A program made the position numbers and the translations under genes. Source: Algoriphagus zhangzhouensis (GTDB lineage Bacteria; Bacteroidota; Bacteroidia; Cytophagales; Cyclobacteriaceae). From it: DNA of 64,000 nt. Positions 8,949 to 18,487 of this stretch are shown piece by piece. Numbering within the stretch: position 1 is the stretch's first letter; the number at the start of each line of letters is the position of its first letter. The stretch covers positions 558,001-622,000 of the forward strand of contig NZ_FRXN01000001.1 of the NCBI RefSeq assembly GCF_900148515.1. The letters are read 5' to 3'. The notes beneath the pieces were generated by a model. That model saw nothing but the letters and a program-made list of their open reading frames with translations. It did not search any database and was not told the DNA's origin.

Positions 8949-10742
8949 ATGAAGAAATTAGATAAATTAATTCTTGGGTCTTTTATAGGCCCATTTTTAT
9001 TGACTTTTGTAGTTGTCGATTTCATTTTGCTAATCGTCAACATGCTCAAGTATTTCGATGAAATATTTGGAAAAGGACTTAGTTTTTGGGTCTATGCCGA
9101 ATTGATCGGATACTTTGTGGTGAGTATTTCACCGATGGCACTTCCATTGGCTGTATTGCTTTCCAGTTTAATGACTTTTGGAAACCTGGGAGAGCATTTC
9201 GAATTAACAGCAATCAAAAGCTCTGGAATTTCTTTGGTAAGAGCCTTAAGACCTATAGCTGTGTTTACAATCTTTTTGGTTATTGCAGCTTTTCTTTCCA
9301 ATAATTATGTTGTTCCAAAGGTTAATTTGAAGACTTTCGGCTTACTGTACGATATCCGAATGAAGTCTCCAGCTTTGGATATTCGAGAAGGGATTTTTTA
9401 TGCTGGTATCCCTGGTTTTAGTATCAAGGTGAATGAAAAAATTGGTGATAATGATTTGAAGGATATAATCATCTATAGCCAAAAAAACGGCCAGTTGGGG
9501 AATTTGGAAGTGACCGTTGCTGATTCAGGCAGGATGGAAAAGTTCTTCAATGAAAACTACATGAAATTGACCCTTTATCATGGAACAAATTATAGCGAGG
9601 ATCGAGCTATGAGGGGAATTAATGAAAACCCTGTTCCTTTTGATAGATCTACTTTTGATGAAAATGTCATCATCTTTAGTATGGATGAATTTCAATTAAG
9701 TCGAACACCGGAAGATTTATGGTCGACTAATCGAGCTATCAAAAACATTTCAGAGATTAAGGATGGACTTGATTCTATCTATACAAAAATCAATGATGAG
9801 AAATTCAACACTTACCAAAGTGCTGAAGGTATATATCCATTTTATGCCAGAGAGCGAGGGTTGGATCCAGTGGATGATATTTTGAATAGAAAAGCCATAG
9901 ATGATTCTCTTAGAAAGGAAAAAGTTGAAAAGCTTAGGGCAATTCAGGACTCTCTCAATCAAGCCAAAAAGCTCGCTATGGAGCCAGGCACCTCAAAAAT
10001 TCTTGTTTCAAATCCCGAAAACAATCTAAAAGTCGATCAAGATTCTGGGAAAGTTCTGGCTGTAAGGGCAAATGGTAACCTAGCTAAATCGGATTCGATT
10101 TTTGCGGCAAAAACTCAAAAGAGAAAAGAAAGGAATGTAATTGTAGAAGAGGAGGAGGACTTGGTTGCGAATCCAAAAGAAGATACTCGAGTAGTTTTAG
10201 GTAAAAATAGAAGAACCGCTCCACTTACTGATGAGGAAAAAGAGGCTATTGACTCAGCAGTTTTCAAAAGAGGGTATCGATCCAATGCAATCACCATGGC
10301 ATTGAATAATTCACGAAGCTTGAAGAATAATTTTGGAATCAAGAAAACCCAAATAGAAAACTTTGAAAGAGAGTACCGCCGCTTCGAAATCGCTTGGTAT
10401 CAAAAGTATACTCAGGCTTTTGCATGTTTTGTAATGTTTCTCATAGGGGCGCCTTTGGGAGCTATCATCAAAAAAGGTGGATTGGGAATGCCTGTCTTGG
10501 TCTCAATTATTTTCTTTATAGTTTATTATATGTTGACTATCACCGGAGAAAAATGGGCAAAAGAAGGCTTGACTGATCCTTTGATTGGTACCTGGTTTTC
10601 GTGTGTGATGTTATTGCCTTTCGGTTTATTCTTTTTGAAGCAGGCTAGAAAGGACGCTCGTTTATTCGAACCTGATTTCTATCTGGAATGGTGGAAAGGG
10701 GTGAAGAAACGATTGTTTAAGAAAAATACTGTTAGTGCATAA
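8949..10742 (+). CDS. LptF/LptG family permease (YjgP/YjgQ)
   Basis: Inner-membrane part of the lipopolysaccharide export machine (LptB2FG). The 597 residues give three membrane segments near the N-terminus (about 10-115), a large periplasmic part, and three near the C-terminus (about 495-580), with the family motif around YTQAFACFVMFLIGAPLGAIIKKGG. E. coli LptF/G have about 360 residues; the extra 230 here form a charged, Lys/Glu/Asp-rich insertion (about 240-480) in the periplasmic portion. Which of LptF or LptG it represents cannot be decided. Confidence 0.88.
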   Translation: MKKLDKLILGSFIGPFLLTFVVVDFILLIVNMLKYFDEIFGKGLSFWVYAELIGYFVVSISPMALPLAVLLSSLMTFGNLGEHFELTAIKSSGISLVRALRPIAVFTIFLVIAAFLSNNYVVPKVNLKTFGLLYDIRMKSPALDIREGIFYAGIPGFSIKVNEKIGDNDLKDIIIYSQKNGQLGNLEVTVADSGRMEKFFNENYMKLTLYHGTNYSEDRAMRGINENPVPFDRSTFDENVIIFSMDEFQLSRTPEDLWSTNRAIKNISEIKDGLDSIYTKINDEKFNTYQSAEGIYPFYARERGLDPVDDILNRKAIDDSLRKEKVEKLRAIQDSLNQAKKLAMEPGTSKILVSNPENNLKVDQDSGKVLAVRANGNLAKSDSIFAAKTQKRKERNVIVEEEEDLVANPKEDTRVVLGKNRRTAPLTDEEKEAIDSAVFKRGYRSNAITMALNNSRSLKNNFGIKKTQIENFEREYRRFEIAWYQKYTQAFACFVMFLIGAPLGAIIKKGGLGMPVLVSIIFFIVYYMLTITGEKWAKEGLTDPLIGTWFSCVMLLPFGLFFLKQARKDARLFEPDFYLEWWKGVKKRLFKKNTVSA

Positions 10743-10749
10743 TATTTTA

Positions 10750-10775
10750 TTTTCGAAATAATAGCCTTACCTTTG
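10750..10775 (+). promoter_or_regulatory. Promoter of rpsO
   Basis: TACCTTTG at 10768-10775 is an exact match to the Bacteroidota -7 consensus TAnnTTTG, with a weak -33 (TTTTC) near 10750. It lies 27 bases before the rpsO start, giving a short leader. Confidence 0.65.
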
Positions 10776-10802
10776 TGGCTGGTTTAATTAATTTAGCTAA
10801 AC

Positions 10803-11078
10803 ATGTATTTAACATCAGAGAAAAAACAAGAGTTGTTTCAAAATCATGGACGGTTAAAATCTGCTACTGACACAGGATCTCCTGAGTCTCAGATTGCTCT
10901 GTTCACTCACAGAATCAAGCATTTGACTGAGCACTTGAAGTCAAATAAAAAAGATCACTCCACAAGACTAGGCCTATTGAAGCTAGTAGGTAAAAGAAGA
11001 AGCTTGTTGGATTACCTTCACAAGAAAGATATCGAGCGATACAGATCAATCATCGCCGAACTAGGAATCAGAAAATAA
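10803..11078 (+). CDS. rpsO: 30S ribosomal protein S15
   Basis: Binds 16S rRNA at the central domain and helps assemble the platform of the small subunit. The 91 residues show the family signature [24 protein letters not shown] and [12 protein letters not shown]. It is placed just before pnp, the classic bacterial rpsO-pnp order, but here a strong terminator separates the two. Confidence 0.98.
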   Translation: MYLTSEKKQELFQNHGRLKSATDTGSPESQIALFTHRIKHLTEHLKSNKKDHSTRLGLLKLVGKRRSLLDYLHKKDIERYRSIIAELGIRK

Positions 11079-11084
11079 TCCTTG

Positions 11085-11119
11085 GTAAGGTTCTCTATGT
11101 TGAGAACCTTACTTTTTTT
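11085..11119 (+). terminator. Terminator or attenuator between rpsO and pnp
   Basis: An 11-bp perfect stem (GTAAGGTTCTC at 11085-11095, GAGAACCTTAC at 11102-11112) with a 6-base loop and a run of seven T. Some read-through into pnp is likely because no clear promoter is seen in the remaining 60 bases; in E. coli this interval carries RNase III sites. Confidence 0.88.
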
Positions 11120-11177
11120 CTTTTTAAGCTGGATGCCTTTATTTTTAAAACGAAAGAAGAAATACTAATCATAACTT

Positions 11178-13325
11178 ATGTTACCAAATTTAATCACTAA
11201 AACCATCACCCTTTCCGATGGTAGAGAAATCACCATTGAAACAGGAGCTTTAGCCAAACAAGCGGATGGTTCGGTAGTTGTGCGGATGGGAAAGGCCATG
11301 TTGTTGGCCACTGTTGTTTCAAAGAAAGATGCTCAGGAAGGAGTAGACTTTTTACCTTTATCGGTAGATTATCAAGAGAAATTCGCTTCTGCAGGAAAAA
11401 TTCCGGGAGGCTTTTTGAAAAGAGAAGGAAGACTTTCCGATTACGAAATTTTGATCAGCCGTATTGTTGACCGTGCGATCAGACCTATTTTCCCGGATGA
11501 TTATCATGCGGATACTCAAGTAGCAATCACCCTAATGTCCTCTGATGAGGACGTGCTACCAGATGCATTGGCCGGATTGGCAGCATCTTCTGCTTTGGCA
11601 GTTTCTGATATTCCTTTCAATGGACCCATTTCAGAAGTCAGAGTTGCAAAAATCGATGGAACATTGGTCATCAACCCAAGTCCATCTGAATTGGAAAAAG
11701 CATCTTTGGAATTCATCGTTGCTGGTTCCTTAGATTATATCTTGATGGTAGAAGGTGAAGCTAATGAAATCTCTGAAGACGAGATGGTAGAAGCTTTGCA
11801 ATTTGCTCATGATGAGATCAAAAGACATTGCGAAGCTCAAATCGAGCTGACCAAATTGGTTGGAAAAGAAACCAAAAGAGAGTATTGTCATGAGAAGTCT
11901 GACGAAGCTCTTTACGAAAAAATGAAATCTGAATTGTATGACAAATTGTACGATTCAGTAAGCAAGCAAATTGCTAATAAATCCGAGCGTTCTGAATTGG
12001 TGAAAGCCATCAAAGAAGAGTTCGTAGAAAATTTAGGTGAGGAGCATGAGTTCGAAGCGAGCTTAATCGGTCCTTACTTTCACAAAATCCATAAAGAAGC
12101 TGCCAGAAACTTGACTTTGAATGAAAAGAAAAGACTGGATGGAAGAAAATTGAACGAAGTGAGACCTATTTGGTCTGTTGTTGATTACCTTCCATCAGCT
12201 CATGGATCTGCTGTATTTACGAGAGGAGAAACTCAATCTATCACCACCTGTACCTTGGGTACCAAAATGGATGAGCAAATGATTGATGGAGCCATGATTT
12301 CTGGCTACAACAAATTCTTCTTGCATTATAACTTCCCAGGATTCTCAACAGGTGAAGTAAAGCCTAACAGAGGACCAGGTAGAAGAGAGGTTGGACATGG
12401 TAACTTGGCCATGAGAGCTTTGAAAAAAGTTCTTCCTCCTGAAGCTGAAAACCCTTACACAATCCGTGTAGTTTCTGATATTCTTGAATCCAATGGTTCA
12501 TCTTCTATGGCGACTGTCTGTGCAGGTGCTTTGGCTATGATGGATGCAGGTGTTCAAATCAAAGCTCCAGTAACTGGAATTGCAATGGGAATGATCTCTG
12601 ATTCGAAGACAGGGAACTATTCTATCCTTTCTGACATTTTAGGAGACGAGGATCACTTAGGTGATATGGACTTCAAAGTGACAGGTACAGCCGCAGGTAT
12701 TACTGCTTGCCAGATGGACTTGAAAGTAGAAGGTTTGGATTACAATGTTTTGAAAGAAGCTTTGTATCAAGCAAAAGAAGGTAGATTGCATATCTTGGAT
12801 GAGATTTCTAAGACTTTGGCTGCTCCTAAAGCTGACTTGAAGCCTCATACTCCAAGATCTTACACCATGTTTATTCCTAAGGAATTGATTGGTGCTGTGA
12901 TCGGTCCAGGTGGAAAAGTGATCCAAGAGATGCAGAAGGATACAAATACTACGATTGTGATCGAAGAGATTGACAATCAAGGAAAAATTAACGTTTTCTC
13001 TGCAAATCAAGAAAACCTAAATGCAGCTTTGGCACGTATCAAAGCTATAGTGGCTCAGCCGGAAATCGGAGAGACCTATACAGGAAAAGTGAAGAATATT
13101 CAACCATTTGGTGCCTTTGTGGAATTTATGCCAGGTAAAGATGGTTTACTTCATATATCCGAAATCAAATGGGAACGTTTGGAAAGCATGGACGGTGTCT
13201 TGGAACCAGGAGAAGAAATTATGGTTAAGTTGATAGACATTGATAAAAAGACTGGTAAATTCAAGCTTTCTAGAAAGGTTCTATTGCCAAAACCTGAAAA
13301 ACAGGAACCAAAAAAGGAGTCTTAA
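11178..13325 (+). CDS. pnp: Polyribonucleotide nucleotidyltransferase (PNPase)
   Basis: Phosphorolytic 3'-5' exoribonuclease of RNA decay. The 715 residues hold two RNase PH-like domains separated by the helical domain; the second has the active-site stretches [29 protein letters not shown] and [23 protein letters not shown] domain ([12 protein letters not shown], about 575-630) and an S1 domain ([17 protein letters not shown], about 640-705) follow. Full length and intact. Confidence 0.98.
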   Translation: MLPNLITKTITLSDGREITIETGALAKQADGSVVVRMGKAMLLATVVSKKDAQEGVDFLPLSVDYQEKFASAGKIPGGFLKREGRLSDYEILISRIVDRAIRPIFPDDYHADTQVAITLMSSDEDVLPDALAGLAASSALAVSDIPFNGPISEVRVAKIDGTLVINPSPSELEKASLEFIVAGSLDYILMVEGEANEISEDEMVEALQFAHDEIKRHCEAQIELTKLVGKETKREYCHEKSDEALYEKMKSELYDKLYDSVSKQIANKSERSELVKAIKEEFVENLGEEHEFEASLIGPYFHKIHKEAARNLTLNEKKRLDGRKLNEVRPIWSVVDYLPSAHGSAVFTRGETQSITTCTLGTKMDEQMIDGAMISGYNKFFLHYNFPGFSTGEVKPNRGPGRREVGHGNLAMRALKKVLPPEAENPYTIRVVSDILESNGSSSMATVCAGALAMMDAGVQIKAPVTGIAMGMISDSKTGNYSILSDILGDEDHLGDMDFKVTGTAAGITACQMDLKVEGLDYNVLKEALYQAKEGRLHILDEISKTLAAPKADLKPHTPRSYTMFIPKELIGAVIGPGGKVIQEMQKDTNTTIVIEEIDNQGKINVFSANQENLNAALARIKAIVAQPEIGETYTGKVKNIQPFGAFVEFMPGKDGLLHISEIKWERLESMDGVLEPGEEIMVKLIDIDKKTGKFKLSRKVLLPKPEKQEPKKES

Positions 13326-13381
13326 GTTTCTATTGATTAAATTCATTAACTTAATTTCAAATACATCAATCAAAATTCTGA

Positions 13382-14245
13382 ATGAGGCAGCTAAAAATTA
13401 GCAAACAGATTACCAATAGAGAGTCCCAATCATTGGACAAATACCTTCAAGAGATTGGTAAGGTGGATCTGTTAACTGCAGACGAAGAAGTAGTGTTAGC
13501 CAAGAGAATCCGTGAGGGCGATCAATTGGCATTGGAAAAATTAACCAAAGCAAACCTTCGTTTTGTGGTTTCTGTAGCCAAGCAATATCAGAACCAGGGT
13601 CTTTCTTTGGGAGATTTGATTAATGAAGGAAACCTAGGTTTGATCAAAGCTGCACAGCGTTTTGATGAAACTCGTGGTTTTAAATTCATCTCTTACGCAG
13701 TATGGTGGATCCGTCAGTCAATTCTACAGGCTTTGGCTGAGCAGTCCCGTATCGTAAGACTTCCATTGAACCGAGTTGGTTCTTTGAATAAAATTTCCAA
13801 AACTTTCAGTGAATTGGAGCAAAAGTTCGAGCGTGAGCCATCTCCAGAAGAACTAGCTGAGGTATTGGAAGTAACCGCCTCTGAGGTGGTAGACACCATG
13901 AAAATTTCAGGTCGTCACGTATCTATGGATGCACCTTTTGTACAGGGTGAAGAAAATAGCTTGTTGGACGTATTGGAAAATGATGGTGATGAAAAGCCAG
14001 ATGACGGCCTAATGAATGATTCCTTGAGAAAGGAAGTTCAGAGAGCCTTGTCTACCTTGACACAAAGAGAAGCTGACGTGATCACTTTGTACTTTGGTTT
14101 GAATGGAGAACATGCGATGACTTTGGAAGAGATTGGAGAGAAATTCAATCTAACCCGTGAGCGTGTGAGACAGATCAAAGAAAAAGCAATTCGAAGGCTG
14201 AGACATACTTCTAGAAGTAAGACATTGAAGCCTTATCTAGGATAA
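13382..14245 (+). CDS. rpoD: RNA polymerase primary sigma factor RpoD/SigA
   Basis: Directs RNA polymerase to housekeeping promoters. The 287 residues are the compact Bacteroidota form lacking the long N-terminal acidic region 1.1 of E. coli. Region 1.2 ([11 protein letters not shown]), region 2 ([29 protein letters not shown]), region 3 and region 4 with the helix-turn-helix ([28 protein letters not shown]) are intact. It matches the TAnnTTTG promoters noted elsewhere in the window. A terminator follows. Confidence 0.97.
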   Translation: MRQLKISKQITNRESQSLDKYLQEIGKVDLLTADEEVVLAKRIREGDQLALEKLTKANLRFVVSVAKQYQNQGLSLGDLINEGNLGLIKAAQRFDETRGFKFISYAVWWIRQSILQALAEQSRIVRLPLNRVGSLNKISKTFSELEQKFEREPSPEELAEVLEVTASEVVDTMKISGRHVSMDAPFVQGEENSLLDVLENDGDEKPDDGLMNDSLRKEVQRALSTLTQREADVITLYFGLNGEHAMTLEEIGEKFNLTRERVRQIKEKAIRRLRHTSRSKTLKPYLG

Positions 14246-14248
14246 TTC

Positions 14249-14280
14249 AAAAAAGGGGTTTCAAACCCCTTTTTTTATTT
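14249..14280 (+). terminator. Terminator after rpoD
   Basis: AAAAGGGGT and ACCCCTTTT pair around a short TTCAA loop and run into seven T, four bases after the rpoD stop codon. Confidence 0.88.
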
Positions 14281-14329
14281 TTAACCTTTTAAAAACTACC
14301 AGCTGGATTCCCATGAGATAAATATCACT

Positions 14330-14358
14330 TTTGGGAATTTTAACATGTAGTAGTTTTG
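14330..14358 (+). promoter_or_regulatory. Promoter of trxB
   Basis: TTTG at 14330-14333 is followed after 17 bases by TAGTTTTG at 14351-14358, a good match to the Bacteroidota TTTG/TAnnTTTG promoter. It lies 49 bases before the ATG. Confidence 0.75.
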
Positions 14359-14407
14359 TTGCCAATTAAGAAATATCAAAATTTACCCGATTTAACGAAT
14401 CCCGTTG

Positions 14408-15352
14408 ATGAGTCAAGAAATTGAAAAAGTAAAAGTTCTGATTATTGGATCAGGACCAGCAGGCTATACTGCAGCTATTTATGCTTCTAGAGCAGGTTTG
14501 AACCCAGTTTTATACACAGGAGGGCAACCAGGTGGTCAATTGACGATCACTACTGATGTTGAAAACTATCCTGGCTATCCAGATGGAATCATGGGGCCTG
14601 AAATGATGGAAGATTTCAGAAAGCAAGCTGAGAAATTTGGTACGCAAGTCCGTTATGGACTTGTGACTGCTGTTGATTTCTCTGCTAAACCACATGTGGT
14701 TACAGTAGATGACCAGGTAACTGTTCATGCAGATACAGTTATTATTTCTACAGGTGCTTCAGCTAAGTGGTTAGGATTAGAAAGTGAAACCAGATTGAAC
14801 GGTAGAGGAGTTTCTGCTTGCGCTGTTTGTGATGGCTTTTTCTTCCGTGGTCAAGAAGTCGCCATTGTGGGTGCTGGAGATACAGCATGTGAAGAAGCGT
14901 CTTACTTGGCAAATATTTGTAGCAAAGTCTACATGCTCGTAAGGAGAGAAGAAATGAGAGCTTCTCAGATCATGCAAAAGCGTGTTTTGAACAATCCTAA
15001 GATTGAAGTCCTTTGGAATACAGAGACTGAAGAAGTCTTAGGCGATCAAGAAGTGACCGGTATGAGGATTTTGAACAATAAAACAGGGGAAAAGAAAGAA
15101 ATTGAAATTTCTGGCTTCTTTGTTGCTATTGGTCACCAACCAAACACCGAGGTATTCAAAGATTTCATTCATATGGATGAATCAGGGTACATCAAAACGA
15201 TTCCAGGTACAGCCAAAACAAACATTGAAGGAGTATTTGCTTGTGGCGATGCTCAAGACAACGTTTACAGACAGGCGGTGACTGCTGCCGGAACAGGATG
15301 TATGGCAGCTTTGGATGCAGAACGGTATTTGGCCGAAACTGAAAATCACTAA
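14408..15352 (+). CDS. trxB: Thioredoxin-disulfide reductase
   Basis: Flavoenzyme that reduces thioredoxin with NADPH. The 314 residues show the FAD-binding IIGSGPAGYTAAIYASRAG, the redox-active CAVC (about 138-141), the NAD(P)-binding VGAGDTACEEA and the C-terminal FAD site GVFACGDAQD with YRQAVTAAGTGCMAALDAE. I start at ATG 14408 rather than the TTG directly before it. An M23 peptidase gene begins 8 bases after its stop, so it may be co-transcribed with that gene and with bshB1. Confidence 0.96.
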   Translation: MSQEIEKVKVLIIGSGPAGYTAAIYASRAGLNPVLYTGGQPGGQLTITTDVENYPGYPDGIMGPEMMEDFRKQAEKFGTQVRYGLVTAVDFSAKPHVVTVDDQVTVHADTVIISTGASAKWLGLESETRLNGRGVSACAVCDGFFFRGQEVAIVGAGDTACEEASYLANICSKVYMLVRREEMRASQIMQKRVLNNPKIEVLWNTETEEVLGDQEVTGMRILNNKTGEKKEIEISGFFVAIGHQPNTEVFKDFIHMDESGYIKTIPGTAKTNIEGVFACGDAQDNVYRQAVTAAGTGCMAALDAERYLAETENH

Positions 15353-15360
15353 AAGAATTC

Positions 15361-16404
15361 ATGCGGTATCTCAAACTGATACTTATTCTAGGAATATTTT
15401 TGAGCATTGGACTAACTGAGTCCAATGCTCAAATTTTTCCTAAGATTATAAAGAAGAATACTTCTACCACCCCAGTAACAACCCAAGAGAGAAAAAATAT
15501 TGAGCTGAGAGGATTTGATCAAGAGTCATATCTAAGGACTCTTTCTACTGTTACTGACTCTTTGATTTTTGAAAATAATGTAAATCTGGGTAAAGTCAGA
15601 TCCATTATTTCAGAAGATCAAAATGTGATGATTTGGGCACCCACCAATCGTCTGGTTAAAGTTTCAGAACAAATTCAGATTGATAGTATCTGGGTAACCG
15701 CTTATGAATATTACTCCGCTTGGGATTCCAAAAAAGTTGATATCTATAATTTTGATATCAAGGACTTTCAGGATTCTGTCAACATCAGGCTTTACGACCC
15801 ATTCTTTGGCTATGATTGGAAAATGCCTTTGGATGATGAGACCAGGAAGACATCAGGATTTGGCTACCGCTGGAGAAGATGGCATTATGGTACTGATCTA
15901 GATTTGGATACAGGTGATCCAGTGAGAAGTACATTTGATGGGATTGTCAGAGTTAGGTCTTATGATCGATATGGCTGGGGATATTATGTTGTAGTTAGAC
16001 ATAAAAATGGCTTGGAAACACTCTATGGCCACTTATCCAAATTTGTAGCAGAAGTAGGACAGGAAGTGAAAGCAGGAGATATCATTGCCAAAGGTGGAAG
16101 TACAGGAAGAAGTACAGGGTCTCATCTTCATTATGAGATGAGATACAAAGGTCTCGCCTTTGATCCGGAAAACGTGTATGATTTCGGAGAGTATAGAATC
16201 AAAAATCAATTGTTTACTATAACATCAGAGACTTTCTCCCATATAGCTCAGGCTAGAGCGAGAGCTTATCACCGAGTGAAAAGTGGAGATACCTTGGGTT
16301 CAATTGCAAGAAGATACGGAGTATCAGTCAGTGCATTGACTCGAATGAATGGTATTTCTTCTCGCAGTATATTGAGAATTGGTCAAAACCTTCGGGTAAG
16401 ATAA
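15361..16404 (+). CDS. Secreted M23 metallopeptidase with C-terminal LysM
   Basis: Peptidoglycan-acting endopeptidase of the LytM/M23 type. The 347 residues start with a signal peptide (about 1-23, ending SNAQ). The M23 domain (about 160-275) has the zinc motifs HYGTDLDLDTG and GSHLHYEMRY, with TLYGHLS in between. A LysM peptidoglycan-binding motif closes the protein (about 302-346: YHRVKSGDTLGSIARRYGV). All expected ligands are present, so it is probably active. The trxB-M23-bshB1 genes are spaced by 7 to 8 bases, suggesting one transcript. Confidence 0.93.
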   Translation: MRYLKLILILGIFLSIGLTESNAQIFPKIIKKNTSTTPVTTQERKNIELRGFDQESYLRTLSTVTDSLIFENNVNLGKVRSIISEDQNVMIWAPTNRLVKVSEQIQIDSIWVTAYEYYSAWDSKKVDIYNFDIKDFQDSVNIRLYDPFFGYDWKMPLDDETRKTSGFGYRWRRWHYGTDLDLDTGDPVRSTFDGIVRVRSYDRYGWGYYVVVRHKNGLETLYGHLSKFVAEVGQEVKAGDIIAKGGSTGRSTGSHLHYEMRYKGLAFDPENVYDFGEYRIKNQLFTITSETFSHIAQARARAYHRVKSGDTLGSIARRYGVSVSALTRMNGISSRSILRIGQNLRVR

Positions 16405-16411
16405 TAAAACT

Positions 16412-17128
16412 ATGAAACTGGATATTTTAGTTTTTGCTGCTCATCCAGATGATGCAGAATTAGGTTGTTCAGGTACTATTGCAGCTCATGTAGCCAAAGG
16501 ACATAAGGTTGGTATCGTTGATTTCACAAAAGGGGAGATGGGTACCAGAGGGACTCCGGAATTACGCGTAAAAGAGGCTGAAGAAGCTGGTAGAATCTTA
16601 GGTTTGTCTGCGCGTGAAAATATGGGTTTCCAAGATGTTTATTATAAAGATGATGAAGCTCATCAGGTAGAGTTAATCAAAATGATCCGAAAGTATAGGC
16701 CTGAAATTGTACTGGCAAATGCGATTCGTGATCGACATCCAGATCATGGAAAAGGAGGTAGTCTGGCTACCAATGCTTGCTTCATGAGTGGATTGAGGAA
16801 GATAGAAACTGAATTGGATGGGGTGGCCCAAGAAGCTTGGAGACCCAAATTTGTCTATCACTATATTCAGAACAATTACATTGAGCCTGATTTTGTGATG
16901 GATATCACCCCATTCTGGGACACCAAAGTGAAAAGTATTCTCGCATTCCAGTCCCAGTTTCATGATCCAAATAGCAAGGAACCGGAAAGTTTTATTTCCA
17001 CGCCTGATTTCTTGCCTTTTATAGAAGCAAGATCCAGGGAAATGGGACATAAAATCATGAAAACCTACGGCGAGGGTTTCACCGTAGAGAAAATGATTGG
17101 AACAGACGATTTATTTGATCTGAAATAA
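16412..17128 (+). CDS. bshB1: Bacillithiol biosynthesis deacetylase BshB1
   Basis: Zinc hydrolase of the PIG-L/LmbE family that removes the acetyl group from GlcNAc-malate in bacillithiol synthesis. The 238 residues begin with the metal motif H11-P-D-D14 (AAHPDDAELG), then TKGEMGTRGT and RDRHPDHGKGG with a further ligand His. The bshB1 subtype is suggested by GFQDVYYKDDE and the C-terminal AFQSQFHDPNSKEPESFISTP. Placed directly behind trxB and the M23 gene, so two thiol-redox genes sit in one probable operon. Confidence 0.93.
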   Translation: MKLDILVFAAHPDDAELGCSGTIAAHVAKGHKVGIVDFTKGEMGTRGTPELRVKEAEEAGRILGLSARENMGFQDVYYKDDEAHQVELIKMIRKYRPEIVLANAIRDRHPDHGKGGSLATNACFMSGLRKIETELDGVAQEAWRPKFVYHYIQNNYIEPDFVMDITPFWDTKVKSILAFQSQFHDPNSKEPESFISTPDFLPFIEARSREMGHKIMKTYGEGFTVEKMIGTDDLFDLK

Positions 17129-17764
17129 TTAAGGTGCAAGGCGGGAGATAGTCCAACTTCCGCTTTCATTTTTTTCAAACATGATTCGATCATGTAGCCT
17201 GCTTGGACGACCTTGCCAAAACTCCAATCGCTTTGGCAATATTCTATAGCCACCCCAATGCGGTGGACGGGTAATTTTTTCTCTTTGAAATAAACCCTCA
17301 AATTCAGCCTGTTTTTCATTTAATACTTCTCTAGATCCAATCTTTTTACTTTGAGGAGAAGCCCAAGCCCCGATTTGTGAACCCACTGGTCGACTGAAAT
17401 AATATTCATCAGAAAGCTCATCACTTACTTTTTCAACTCTCCCCATGATTCTTACTTGCCTTTCTAATTCAGGCCAGAAGAAAGTAAGGGAAGCTTTTGG
17501 ACAAGCAGCTAATTCTTCACCCTTTTCGCTTGAATAGTTGGTGAAGAAAACAAATCCGTAATCAACATCCTTCAAAAGGACGATCCTTCCATTAGGAAAA
17601 CCATCTTTTCCGAGTGTGGAAAGAGTCATAGCATTCACTTCCAGAACTTTAGATTCAATTGCTTCTTGGAACCAAGCGCTGAATTGTTGAAAAGGATCCT
17701 TGTTTACATTGTTGATATCCAATGATTTAAGGCTGTAGTCTTTACGTATTGATGAAATGTCCAT
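17129..17764 (-). CDS. pdxH: Pyridoxamine 5'-phosphate oxidase
   Basis: FMN enzyme that makes pyridoxal 5'-phosphate from pyridoxamine or pyridoxine 5'-phosphate. The 211 residues contain the family stretches GFPNGRIVLLKDVDYGFVFFTNY, SRPVGSQIGAWASPQS and the C-terminal signature PPHWGGYRILPKRLEFWQGRPSRLHDR. Converges with bshB1; the two stop codons are adjacent with no terminator between. Confidence 0.97.
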   Translation of the reverse strand: MDISSIRKDYSLKSLDINNVNKDPFQQFSAWFQEAIESKVLEVNAMTLSTLGKDGFPNGRIVLLKDVDYGFVFFTNYSSEKGEELAACPKASLTFFWPELERQVRIMGRVEKVSDELSDEYYFSRPVGSQIGAWASPQSKKIGSREVLNEKQAEFEGLFQREKITRPPHWGGYRILPKRLEFWQGRPSRLHDRIMFEKNESGSWTISRLAP

Positions 17765-17775
17765 AGTAGATGGGG

Positions 17776-17783
17776 CAAAAGTA
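17776..17783 (-). promoter_or_regulatory. -7 box of pdxH
   Basis: Minus-strand TACTTTTG, an exact TAnnTTTG match, ends 12 bases before the pdxH ATG. No clear -33 element. Confidence 0.55.
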
Positions 17784-17869
17784 TTTTAACAGAATAAAAG
17801 TACGATGACCATTGCATTTATAAAATTTAGATATATATTTTTCCTTTCATAAACTCCAACTTGGTGCCT

Positions 17870-18439
17870 ATGAGTGAAGAAAAAACTCCAACTCCCCACG
17901 TCGGTGATTTGTTGATCTCCGAACCTTTTTTGCAAGATGAGAACTTTTCGCGTTCCGTAGTCTTGCTTTGTGAGCATAATGATGATGGAAGTTTTGGTTT
18001 AGTTTTCAACAAACCTTCCATTTTAAGAATCAATGAAATTCTGGAGGATTTTGATTTTCTGGACCTAGAAGTATATGTCGGTGGTCCGGTAGAGCAAAAT
18101 ACCCTTCACTATGTTTATTGGGGAAATAAAGAGTTAGAGGGGAGTATTCAAATTGGAGAAAATCTCTGGTGGGGAGGTGATTTTGAGGAGTTGGTATCCA
18201 GATTGAAAACAGGGACCTTTGATCTAGAAAATATCCGCTTTTTCTTAGGATACTCTGGATGGGCTCCTGGACAATTAATAGATGAATTGACTGAGGATAC
18301 TTGGATAATTTGTAAAGAAGAAGTCGATAGGGAGACCTTTCACCTGACTCCGGAAGAATTGTGGAGAAATCTTTTGAAAAACATGGGAGGGGAGTTTAAG
18401 GTAATTGCAAATTATCCCATGGACCCAAGATTAAATTAG
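17870..18439 (+). CDS. YqgE/AlgH family protein (DUF179)
   Basis: A 189-residue conserved cytoplasmic protein. The hallmark start GDLLISEPFLQDENFSRSVVLLCEH and GSFGLVFNKP is present, as are YVGGPVEQNTLHYV and FFLGYSGWAPGQLIDEL. Function of the family is not settled; AlgH was linked to alginate control in Pseudomonas. I start at ATG 17870; in-frame TTG and GTG just before it are less likely. Confidence 0.93.
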   Translation: MSEEKTPTPHVGDLLISEPFLQDENFSRSVVLLCEHNDDGSFGLVFNKPSILRINEILEDFDFLDLEVYVGGPVEQNTLHYVYWGNKELEGSIQIGENLWWGGDFEELVSRLKTGTFDLENIRFFLGYSGWAPGQLIDELTEDTWIICKEEVDRETFHLTPEELWRNLLKNMGGEFKVIANYPMDPRLN

Positions 18440-18449
18440 GCAAAATCCC

Positions 18450-18457
18450 TACTTTTG
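18450..18457 (+). promoter_or_regulatory. -7 box for the DUF349 gene
   Basis: TACTTTTG is an exact match to TAnnTTTG, 30 bases before the ATG at 18488. The -33 region is poor. Confidence 0.5.
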
Positions 18458-18487
18458 CCCATATTGCCTTGAAATAGTTCCGTTTTT

